The notes under the pieces are model-generated. The model did not search any database and was not told the DNA's origin. It saw only the letters and a program-made list of their open reading frames with translations. A stretch of DNA of 45,463 nt, taken from contig JBKQHQ010000188.1 of assembly GCA_052148715.1 (NCBI GenBank), forward strand, positions 1 through 45,463. Reading direction: 5' to 3'. The stretch comes from JBKQHQ01 sp052148715 (GTDB lineage: Bacteria; Pseudomonadota; Alphaproteobacteria; Rhizobiales; Xanthobacteraceae). A program made the translations under genes and the position numbers. Every line of letters begins with the position of its first letter. Positions within the stretch are counted from its first letter, which is position 1. This document shows positions 15,487-23,160 of the stretch, in pieces.

Positions 15487-16683
15487 TCAGATTGGCGCCG
15501 CCGCGGCGTCGTAGACAAACAGCCAGTCGTAGCGCTCTTTGACCCGCCGCTCCTGCCATTCGGTGTCGACATAGGCCTCGGCCCCGGTGGCGCCGGCCAA
15601 GCGCGGATTGTGGAAACGTTTGGCGTTCTCGTTCGAGCCAAGCACGACCTTCGTGCTGCGCTCGTTGCGCGCCGCCTCATAGGACGCAAGTGCGCGCGCG
15701 GAATCTGCATACCGGTCGAGGCAGCGCGCCAGTACCAAGCCATCCTCGAGCGCCATGCAAGCGCCCTGCGCCAGGAACGGCAGCATGGGGTGGCACGCGT
15801 CGCCGAGAAGCGTCACTCTCCCGACGGTCCAGCGCGGCATCGGCGCGCGCGCCATCAGCGCCCATTTGAACGGCACGTCGATGGCGCGGATGATGGCATG
15901 AATGTCCGCATGCCAGCCGCGAAAGTCAGTGCTGATCTCGTCGTGCGTGCCCTGCACGGTCCACGATTCGACGGTCCAATCGTTGCGCTCAAGAATGCCG
16001 ACGAAGTTCATCAGCTCGCCGCGCCGCACCGGGTAGTGCACCACATGCCCGCCCGGGCCGACCCAATTGGTCCCGACCGCGCGCGAGATCGTGGGCGGCA
16101 GCCGCTCGACCGGCACCAGACCGCGCCAAGCCAGAATCCCGGTGAAGACCGGCGCGTCGGCGCCGAACAAGCTTTTGCGCACCGTCGAGTGGACCCCGTC
16201 AGCACCGACCGCGATCGAGGCTGATGCGGTCTCGCCGTCGGCGAAACCGATCTCCACCCCCTCAGCCGACTGGGTGATGCCGACGCATCGCTTTCCCAGG
16301 CGAATAGCGTCGGGCTTGGCGTAGCGGATCGCCTGCGCCAAGATATCGTGCAGATCACGGCGATGGACGGTGACGTAGGGAAAGCCGTAGCGCTCAACCG
16401 ATTCCGCGCCGAGGTCGAACAGCTTCCAGCTCTGCCCGGTATTCCACAGCCGGATCTCCTTGCCGGCCGGAACGAAGCAGACCTCCTTGAGCGCCTGCTC
16501 GAGGCCGAGCGCGTAAAGCACCCGCGTCCCGTTGGAGCTGATCTGGACACCGGCGCCGAGCTCCTTCAGCTCCGACGCCTGCTCAAAAATCTCGACGTCG
16601 ATGCCCCGCCGCAGCAGCGCCAGCCCCGCCGTCAAGCCGCCGATGCCGCCCCCGACGATTGCGATCCTGTCCGCCCTGGCCAT
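15487..16683 (-). CDS. FAD-dependent aromatic-ring monooxygenase (salicylate / 3-hydroxybenzoate hydroxylase-like)
   Basis: 398 residues. The N-terminal Rossmann motif IAIVGGGIGGLTAGLALLRR binds FAD; GADGVHSTVRKSLFG is the DG motif contacting FAD and NAD(P)H; VTLLGDACHPMLPFLAQGA is the GD motif with the His-Pro typical of class A flavin monooxygenases. These enzymes hydroxylate aromatic acids using NAD(P)H and oxygen. Sequence character places it near salicylate 1-monooxygenase / 3-hydroxybenzoate 6-hydroxylase; the exact substrate cannot be told. ATG 16683 is used since it begins right at the Rossmann strand; a GTG 13 codons upstream is possible. No ring-cleavage genes are adjacent. Confidence 0.9.
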   Translation of the reverse strand: MARADRIAIVGGGIGGLTAGLALLRRGIDVEIFEQASELKELGAGVQISSNGTRVLYALGLEQALKEVCFVPAGKEIRLWNTGQSWKLFDLGAESVERYGFPYVTVHRRDLHDILAQAIRYAKPDAIRLGKRCVGITQSAEGVEIGFADGETASASIAVGADGVHSTVRKSLFGADAPVFTGILAWRGLVPVERLPPTISRAVGTNWVGPGGHVVHYPVRRGELMNFVGILERNDWTVESWTVQGTHDEISTDFRGWHADIHAIIRAIDVPFKWALMARAPMPRWTVGRVTLLGDACHPMLPFLAQGACMALEDGLVLARCLDRYADSARALASYEAARNERSTKVVLGSNENAKRFHNPRLAGATGAEAYVDTEWQERRVKERYDWLFVYDAAAAPI

Positions 16684-16839
16684 ACGGTAGCCAAACCCTC
16701 GTTCATGCGATGATCCGCGCACTTATCAGAACACGGACGTATTGAACCGAGCAGCTGTTCGCGGCCCACTCGGTGTTCACGGCCGTCGAACGGGGCTTTC
16801 CGTTGAGGCCGCAAACCTAACTCCTTAGAACGGCTACAT

Positions 16840-17334
16840 CTAATTGAGCGCTCTGCTGATCCAGCTACGTGTGTCCTCACTCGGCTCGACTCCACTGGAC
16901 TTCAACAAGTCGCGGGCATTGCTGTACCGCTGAGCGTCAGGGAATTTGCGACCCAGCACCGCCGCCGCAGTTTGCGCTTCCCCGACGATGCCGAGAACCA
17001 TGTAGATTTCGGTCAGACGCAACAAAGCTTCCTCGACATGGAACGTAGTCGGATAATGGATGATCACGACCTTGAGCCGATTGATGGCGCCAGTAAAGGC
17101 GCTCCGCTCCTGGTAATAGCGTGCGAGCTCCATTTCCTTGCCGGCGAGCTCGTCGTTTGCGATGTCGACTTGTTTGTCAGCACTCGCGGTATCGTCCGCG
17201 ACCTGAGCGACGCTATCGCCCGGCAGGCTCCAGCTCGGAAAGGGCTGCAGCAGGAACACGACGGTCGCCAGGTGGGCGACCAGCCGCCGCCAGTCCCACC
17301 TCGCTCGAGGCGATATCGGAAATCTCGGCGTCAC
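16840..17334 (-). CDS. BamD C-terminal-like protein, short paralogue
   Basis: 164 residues. Residues ~63-164 (KEMELARYYQERSAFTGAIN, HVEEALLRLTEIYMVLGI, AQTAAAVLGRKFPD, DTRSWISRAL) match the last TPR-like repeats of BamD, the lipoprotein of the outer-membrane barrel assembly complex. A normal BamD has about 250-290 residues with five repeats; here the front half is replaced by ~60 residues with one hydrophobic stretch (VAHLATVVFLLQPF) and no lipobox. It is thus a truncated or reorganised paralogue. The GTG start at 17334 has no good ribosome site, so the true start is uncertain. It could be a decaying copy or a specialised periplasmic adaptor. Confidence 0.65.
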   Translation of the reverse strand: MTPRFPISPRARWDWRRLVAHLATVVFLLQPFPSWSLPGDSVAQVADDTASADKQVDIANDELAGKEMELARYYQERSAFTGAINRLKVVIIHYPTTFHVEEALLRLTEIYMVLGIVGEAQTAAAVLGRKFPDAQRYSNARDLLKSSGVEPSEDTRSWISRALN

Positions 17335-17578
17335 GCGCGCTATCCTTAGCAGCCAGGGCAGGAATTCAGGTCTACCCCGCGTTCCTGGCCGAAACGGGGC
17401 CGACGGAGTATGCGATCGTACTCTGCCATTCGTCCCCCTACCCCTCCCCGGCCGGGCAATCGGCGATCACTGGGTCAACAGGATCATGCGCTCGGACTGT
17501 AAAGAGGAGCAACGGCGAGTTCCCGGCATGACCGCGGTCAGCGCAACCTTTGACACCTTCCATGATCGCGCGAGCCGC

Positions 17579-17944
17579 TCAGTTGGCGGAATGCATCGCA
17601 GATAGCCACGTGTTGCCGATCTGCGTGAGCACGTGGGTCGATCTGCCGTTCAACACCTTGCCGGCATTAGGCCCAGAGCCGAAGGCGGAGAATTCGCCGG
17701 CAACCAGCACAACTCCGGCGACCTCTCGTGCTTGCACTACGTTGATGCTGATTTTGCTCCAGCCCTGCTGGAATAGTCGGTCGAGTGCGCTTTCTATCTC
17801 CCCTCGCCCGGCCGCGATGGTCATGCCGACAAGGAGGGCGTCGGGGGTGTACAGTTTCGCCGTTGCAGCAGCCCCTTCGGAGTTCCACGCGTTCTCCCAT
17901 CGGCGTGCAAAGGCGGCGGCAATTTCTTGTGGGTTTGGTTTCAT
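17579..17944 (-). CDS. SnoaL-like / DUF4440 small cone-fold protein
   Basis: 121 residues from ATG 17944 (AGAGAG upstream). The sequence IAAAFARRWENAWNSEGAAA, KLYTPDALLVGM, then IESALDRLFQQGW and ending STHVLTQIGNTWLSAMHSAN fits the SgcJ/EcaC and DUF4440 branch of the NTF2-like superfamily, a small alpha+beta barrel used for binding or isomerising small hydrophobic molecules. The particular substrate is unknown, and many members have no demonstrated activity. It follows the unknown exported gene at 17983 by 38 bases on the same strand, so both are probably one transcript. Confidence 0.75.
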   Translation of the reverse strand: MKPNPQEIAAAFARRWENAWNSEGAAATAKLYTPDALLVGMTIAAGRGEIESALDRLFQQGWSKISINVVQAREVAGVVLVAGEFSAFGSGPNAGKVLNGRSTHVLTQIGNTWLSAMHSAN

Positions 17945-17982
17945 GATCTCTCTGCTCCGCAAGTGCCGTTCGAGCGGCGACG

Positions 17983-18981
17983 TCACCGGATCGTCGAGAC
18001 GCCCACGTCTTCGCTCACAATCAATTCGATCGCGCCCACCCGCATCCGGGCATTGAGTCGCACGGCCAGCATTCGGCCGGTCGCGATGTCCGCTTCCGCG
18101 GCGCCGTTTGCTTCCCATTCGATCGGCATAGCGTCCGAGCGCCGGCGGATCTCATCCTCGCCGAGTTTTTGCTTGCGGAGCCCCGCCTCGACGAATCCCC
18201 GCAGGAGGGCTTCCGTGTCGCGTGCGACCTTGATGTCGAAGAAGGCCTTAGTCCGGCCGGCATCGGTCGCACGCAGGCTCAGGATGTGCGTCACCGTGAT
18301 AAGGCTGCCGTCGGCCGGGCTGCGCGCGCGGATTGGCCGTTCGACGCTTTGGCCGATGTCGATCCGCTCGCCTGCGACGAGCAAGATGAACGCGAGCTCG
18401 TCGCAGTAGGACTGAATGAATGCGTCTGTGCCGCCTTTCGACAGCGCGTTGACAAAAGCAGTTCCCACCGCCGCGTCGATCTCGCCGACACGATCGGAGG
18501 GCAGGGCCGTATCGGCGTGCAGCAACGGTTTCTCCGCCGCAAGCGCGCCGATCCGGTCCACGATGGCTCGCAGCAGCGCTTGACCCGTCGCCGCCTCATC
18601 GACGACGCCGGTGATCTGGCCCTTGTCGTTCACATCAAACACGACCGGAACCGAGCGCAGCGCGTCGATAAGACGAAGCTCGGTCTCTCCGGCGACGCGG
18701 ACGACCGGATCGTCGGATTCGACGGACACGTTCGTTATCTCCGCGAGGCGTGCGCGCATGGTGCGGCGGCCTGAAGGCCGGCGTTCGATGGTGACGTCGA
18801 AGGTCTTGTCCAGGGCCGTGACCGTGGAGGGCTTCGCTTGGGCGCGCTGCGTTTGCACTTGGTGGGCGACAACGCGGACGCGGGCACCGGGCTCATCGCC
18901 AGGTCCGAACGTTACCGGTCCGGCTCGCGCCACGCAGGCGCCGACCGAAATGAAGGCCAGGATCAAAGCAACGCGCCGCAT
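17983..18981 (-). CDS. Exported protein of unknown function
   Basis: 332 residues starting MRRVALILAFISVGACVARAG, a signal peptide; the Cys in VGACVA makes a weak lipobox. The mature part is charged and without obvious repeats. Segments such as VTHILSLRATDAGRTKAFFDIKV and the C-terminal strand-like MRVGAIELIVSEDVGVSTI suggest beta-rich structure. I do not recognise a family. It precedes the SnoaL-like gene by 38 bases. Codon use and GC content are like those of its neighbours, so there is no sign of recent transfer. Confidence 0.7.
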   Translation of the reverse strand: MRRVALILAFISVGACVARAGPVTFGPGDEPGARVRVVAHQVQTQRAQAKPSTVTALDKTFDVTIERRPSGRRTMRARLAEITNVSVESDDPVVRVAGETELRLIDALRSVPVVFDVNDKGQITGVVDEAATGQALLRAIVDRIGALAAEKPLLHADTALPSDRVGEIDAAVGTAFVNALSKGGTDAFIQSYCDELAFILLVAGERIDIGQSVERPIRARSPADGSLITVTHILSLRATDAGRTKAFFDIKVARDTEALLRGFVEAGLRKQKLGEDEIRRRSDAMPIEWEANGAAEADIATGRMLAVRLNARMRVGAIELIVSEDVGVSTIR

Positions 18982-19070
18982 GCGGATTGGTCCCCTTCAA
19001 CGAGGCAAAGCCTGCTCGCGATTACAGCCGGCGAAAGCACAGTTCGTGTGAGGGGCGGAGCGAACAGCCC

Positions 19071-21791
19071 CTACCCTTCCCCGTTGCCGTTGCCCTCGCC
19101 TTCCTCGCTCAGGCGCTCGACCGAGACCACGCGCTCGTCTACCGCCGTGTTGAGCACGATCACGCCCTGGGTGGCGCGGCCAGCGATGCGGATGCCGTCG
19201 ACCGGGCAGCGGATCAGCTGGCCGCCATTGGTCACCAGCATGATCTGGTCGCTCTCCTCGATCGGGAAGGAGGCGACGATGCGGCCGTTGCGCTCGTTCA
19301 CCGCCATGGCGACGATGCCTTTGCCGCCGCGGCCGGTGGTGCGGTACTCATAAGACGAAGAGCGCTTGCCAAAACCGTTCTCGGTCACCGTGAGCACGAA
19401 CTGCTCGGCTTCCGACATCGTCACATAGCGCTGCTCGCCGAGCTCGATTGCCCCATTGGCCTCCTCGCCATCGCCGCTCACCTCCTCCGCCTCGCTGCCG
19501 CGCCGCACGGCGCTGGCGCGCTTCAGATAGGCGGCGCGCTCCTCGGCGGTCGCGTCCACGTGGCGCAGGATCGACAGCGAGATGACGGTGTCGCCTTTCT
19601 CGAGCGCGATGCCGCGCACGCCCATCGAGGTGCGTCCCTGGAACACGCGCACATCGGTGACGGGGAAGCGAATGCAGTGCCCGCCGGCGCCGGTCAGCAG
19701 CACGTCGTCCCGCTCGGTACAGATCGCCACGTCGACGATCGCCTCGTTCTCATCGAGCTTCATGGCGATGATGCCGGAGCGGCGCACATCCATGAAATCG
19801 GAGAGCTTGTTGCGCCGCACGGTGCCGCGCGTCGTCGCGAACATCACGTCGAGCTGCCCCCAGGTCTTCTCGTCCTCGGGCAGCGGCATGATGGTGGTGA
19901 TCAGCTCGCCCTGCTCGAGCGGCAGGATGTTGATGAGTGCCTTGCCGCGCGCCTGTGGCGCGGCGAGCGGCAGCCGCCAGACCTTCTCCTTGTAGGCCTT
20001 ACCGCGCGAGGAGAAGAACAGGACCGGCGTGTGGGTCGAGGCGACGAACAGCCGGGTGACGAAATCCTCCTCGCGCGTCTGCATGCCGGCGCGGCCCTTG
20101 CCGCCGCGTTTTTGCGCCCGATAGGTGGAGAGCGGGACGCGCTTGACATAGCCCGCATGCGACACGGTCACCACCATGTCCTCGCGCTGGATCAGATCCT
20201 CGTCCTCGACCTCGCCTTCCTGCTCGATGATGACCGTGCGGCGCGGTGTCGCAAACTCGGCCTTCACGGCGTTGAGCTCGTCCTTGATGATCGACTGGAT
20301 GCGCGCGCGCGAGCGCAGGATGTCCAGGTAGTCGGCGATCTCGTCGGCGAGCTTGTCGAGCTCGGCGGCGATCTCGTCGCGCCCGAGCGCGGTAAGCCGC
20401 TGCAGGCGCAGATCGAGGATCGCCCGCGCCTGCTCTTCCGACAGGCGGGCGGTCCCCGCCGACGACACCCGGTGACGCGGATCATCGATCAGCTCGATCA
20501 GCGCCAACGCCGTGTTGGCCGGCCACTCGCGGTCCATCAACGCCTCGCGCGCCGAGTTGGGATCTGGCGCGCTGCGGATGACCCGGATCACCTCGTCGAT
20601 ATTGGCGACCGCGATGGCGAGGCCGACGAGGATATGGGCGCGGTCGCGCGCCTTGTTCAACAGGTATTTGGTCCGCCGCGAAATCACCTCCTCGCGGAAC
20701 GCGACGAAGGCCTGCAGCATGTCCTTCAAATTCATCACCAGCGGCCGGCGGCCGTCGAGCGCCACCATATTGGCGCCGAAGGTCGATTGCAGCGGCGTGA
20801 ACCGGTAGAGCTGGTTGAGCACCACGTCCGCCATCGCGTCGCGCTTGAGCTCGATTACCACCCGATAGCCGTCGCGGTCGGATTCATCGCGCAGGTCGGC
20901 GATGCCTTCGATCTTCTTCTCGCGCACGAGCTCGGCGATCTTCTCCACCATCGCCGCCTTGTTCACCTGATAAGGGATCTCGCTGACGATGATCGCTTCG
21001 CGCTCCTTGCGGATCTCTTCGATCTCGACCTTGCCGCGCATGACGATCGAGCCGCGGCCGAGATGATAGGCGGCGCGGATGCCTTGGCGGCCAAGGATGA
21101 TGCCGCCGGTCGGGAAGTCGGGGCCGGGCACGATATGCATCAATTCATCGATGCCCAATCCCGGCTCGTTCACTAGCGCGATGCAGGCGTCGATCACCTC
21201 GCCGAGGTTGTGCGGCGGGATATTGGTCGCCATGCCGACCGCGATGCCGCCGGCGCCGTTGACCAACAGGTTGGGAAATTTTGCCGGCAGGACCACCGGC
21301 TCGCGCTCGCGCCCGTCGTAATTGGGCTCGAAGTCGACGGTGTTCTTGTCGAGGTCGTCAAGCATCGACATCGCGGGCTTCGCAAGCCGCACCTCGGTAT
21401 AGCGTTCGGCCGCCGGCGGGTCACCGTCGACCGAACCGAAATTGCCCTGCCCGTCGATCAGCGGCAGCCGCAATGAGAAATCCTGCGCCATCCGCACCAG
21501 CGCGTCGTAGATCGCCAGGTTGCCGTGCGGGTGATACTTGCCCATGGTATCGCCGGTGACGCGCGCCGATTTGTTGTAGGGCCGGTCCGGCGTATAGTTG
21601 TTCTCGTGCATCGAATAGAGGATGCGCCGGTGCACTGGCTTGAGGCCGTCGCGCACGTCGGGAAGCGCGCGCGCCACGATCACGCTCATGGCGTAATCGA
21701 GATACGAGCGCTTCATTTCCTCCGTAATGGAGACGGGGCGCACATCCGAGGGATCTTGATCCCCCGGCTTGGAGCTTGTGTCGTCGGACAA
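19071..21791 (-). CDS. gyrA: DNA gyrase subunit A
   Basis: 906 residues. GyrA breaks and rejoins DNA in the A2B2 gyrase that adds negative supercoils. The winged-helix/tower part holds the catalytic Tyr131 in AAERYTEVRL, and the C-terminal pinwheel carries the GyrA box in AQKRGGKGRAG. The quinolone-determining loop reads HPHGNLAIYD (88-96 region): Asn91 and Leu92 occupy the positions of E. coli Asp82 and Ser83, while Asp96 (E. coli Asp87) is kept. The start is TTG at 21791 with a poor ribosome site. The acidic Glu/Gly-rich tail is usual. In relatives gyrA sits beside coaD; here a 4.5-kb block separates them. Confidence 0.98.
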   Translation of the reverse strand: MSDDTSSKPGDQDPSDVRPVSITEEMKRSYLDYAMSVIVARALPDVRDGLKPVHRRILYSMHENNYTPDRPYNKSARVTGDTMGKYHPHGNLAIYDALVRMAQDFSLRLPLIDGQGNFGSVDGDPPAAERYTEVRLAKPAMSMLDDLDKNTVDFEPNYDGREREPVVLPAKFPNLLVNGAGGIAVGMATNIPPHNLGEVIDACIALVNEPGLGIDELMHIVPGPDFPTGGIILGRQGIRAAYHLGRGSIVMRGKVEIEEIRKEREAIIVSEIPYQVNKAAMVEKIAELVREKKIEGIADLRDESDRDGYRVVIELKRDAMADVVLNQLYRFTPLQSTFGANMVALDGRRPLVMNLKDMLQAFVAFREEVISRRTKYLLNKARDRAHILVGLAIAVANIDEVIRVIRSAPDPNSAREALMDREWPANTALALIELIDDPRHRVSSAGTARLSEEQARAILDLRLQRLTALGRDEIAAELDKLADEIADYLDILRSRARIQSIIKDELNAVKAEFATPRRTVIIEQEGEVEDEDLIQREDMVVTVSHAGYVKRVPLSTYRAQKRGGKGRAGMQTREEDFVTRLFVASTHTPVLFFSSRGKAYKEKVWRLPLAAPQARGKALINILPLEQGELITTIMPLPEDEKTWGQLDVMFATTRGTVRRNKLSDFMDVRRSGIIAMKLDENEAIVDVAICTERDDVLLTGAGGHCIRFPVTDVRVFQGRTSMGVRGIALEKGDTVISLSILRHVDATAEERAAYLKRASAVRRGSEAEEVSGDGEEANGAIELGEQRYVTMSEAEQFVLTVTENGFGKRSSSYEYRTTGRGGKGIVAMAVNERNGRIVASFPIEESDQIMLVTNGGQLIRCPVDGIRIAGRATQGVIVLNTAVDERVVSVERLSEEGEGNGNGEG

Positions 21792-22048
21792 TGGGAAACC
21801 TGTGCGAAATTGAGCCTAGGCCTATAGCTGATCCCGCCCTCCGACGCCACCCCAAAACGCACTCATTGCGATTGAATTTATCTATAACAATCAATTAGTT
21901 ACGCTTGCATGTAGCGACCCGCACGCGAATACCAGAAAGCGGCGCCGCAGCGGGCAAATGAACCAAGCAATCTCCGCTTGCGCGGCATCGCGAAGGACCC
22001 GCATGGTGGCCCGGCCGCTAGTCGCCAGACGGGATCGCCGCGATCCAC

Positions 22049-22771
22049 ATGCCGCCGCTCGACTTTTTCGTTTCGGCCTTCGTGACCCTGCTGGTCGTCG
22101 TCGACCCGCTCGGCCTCGCGCCGACCTTTCTTGCTGTCACCAATGGGCTTCCGCCGCGCGCGCGGCGGCTTGTCGGGCTGCGCGCGCCTGTGATTGCCGG
22201 CGTGATCTTGGTCGGCGCCGCCCTGTTCGGCCGATGGCTGCTGACGCGGCTCGGCATTTCTCTACCGGCGTTCAGCATCGCCGGCGGCCTGCTGCTCTTT
22301 TCGATCGCGTCCGAGATGTTCTTGGGCGTGCGCAACGAGCGGCAGATCAGGACTGCGGAGCAAGCGATCGAGGAGCAGGTGCGCAACATCGCCGCCTTTC
22401 CGCTCGCTGTTCCGTTGATGGCCGGTCCGGGCGCGATCACGGCGACGGTTTTGCTCGGGGGGCAAGCCGGCTGGGACGCCGACCGACTCGCGCTCCTGAT
22501 GGCCGTCATCGTGGCTGTGGTCGGCATCAGCGCGCTCGTGTTCTTCGCCGCCTCGCGCATCGGCCGCCTCCTCGGCGTCACCGCCAATGTCGTGCTCTCG
22601 CGCCTCCTTGGCGTGCTCCTCGCGGCGCTTGCCGTCCAATACGTGATCGACGGCATTAAAGGAGCAATGCCTGACGGACGACAAAAGACGGAGCAAAGAG
22701 CTTTATTGCTCAACTGTCGCTTCGTCGTCCATCCGCCGTCGTCTGTTATCCGAACAACACCGCGTGCATGA
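22049..22771 (+). CDS. MarC-family multi-pass membrane protein
   Basis: 240 residues with six predicted membrane helices: it starts FFVSAFVTLLVVVDPLGLAP, the conserved MarC opening with Asp-Pro-Leu-Gly, and includes AFPLAVPLMAGPGAIT, the second half-repeat of the inverted topology. MarC proteins were once linked to multiple antibiotic resistance, but that role was not upheld and the function is unknown. A normal MarC ends near VQYVIDGIKG (~residue 206). The remaining ~34 residues run through an imperfect hairpin (GAGCAA / TTGCTC with flanking GACGGACGAC / GTCGTCC), which probably also terminates the transcript. The tail overlaps the convergent DUF2306 gene by 26 bases. Confidence 0.88.
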   Translation: MPPLDFFVSAFVTLLVVVDPLGLAPTFLAVTNGLPPRARRLVGLRAPVIAGVILVGAALFGRWLLTRLGISLPAFSIAGGLLLFSIASEMFLGVRNERQIRTAEQAIEEQVRNIAAFPLAVPLMAGPGAITATVLLGGQAGWDADRLALLMAVIVAVVGISALVFFAASRIGRLLGVTANVVLSRLLGVLLAALAVQYVIDGIKGAMPDGRQKTEQRALLLNCRFVVHPPSSVIRTTPRA

Positions 22772-23141
22772 TGCGTCCCGGTAGAAAGGTGAACAGGCCG
22801 GCGATCACCAAGGCGCCAAGGAAAATGCCCAGCATCGTGCGCCGGTGACGCTCGACGGCATGCCGGCGCGCCGCCAAGACGGCGAGCGGCAGCATTACGA
22901 GCGTGAAGATCGCCAGGAGGTGGATGGGGCTCCATGGCCCCCAGATCCGGAGCTGATGGATGAAAAATGCGCTGATGCTGACCACGAGCATCAACGTGAC
23001 CCATACCCAGCCGATCGTCCGGTGCGGCAGCGTGCCCTTCGGCGCCGCAAGCTGCACCACGCCAAGGCCGAATGCCGCCATCGCCGCGAATGCGTGCAGC
23101 TGAATGGCGGGGCTTGCTTGCAGCAAAGGGGCGAGAGTCAT
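22746..23141 (-). CDS. DUF2306-type four-helix membrane protein
   Basis: 131 residues from ATG 23141 with GGAGG upstream. Four hydrophobic segments are seen, with conserved-looking His and Arg in LHAFAAMAAFGLGVVQLAAP, PHRTIGWVWV, SPIHLLAIFTL and AVERHRRTM. This pattern is typical of DUF2306 membrane proteins, whose paired His could bind haem, but no function is established. It begins 19 bases after the stop of the decarboxylase gene on the same strand, so it is likely co-transcribed with it. Confidence 0.8.
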   Translation of the reverse strand: MTLAPLLQASPAIQLHAFAAMAAFGLGVVQLAAPKGTLPHRTIGWVWVTLMLVVSISAFFIHQLRIWGPWSPIHLLAIFTLVMLPLAVLAARRHAVERHRRTMLGIFLGALVIAGLFTFLPGRIMHAVLFG

Positions 23142-23160
23142 TGGCACCTCCGGCCTAAAC

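Noticed and set aside
18987..21176. Long plus-strand open frame (729 codons) opposite gyrA
   Set aside because: It is the antisense shadow of a fully conserved gyrA in high-GC DNA; its His/Asp/Arg-rich translation fits no family.
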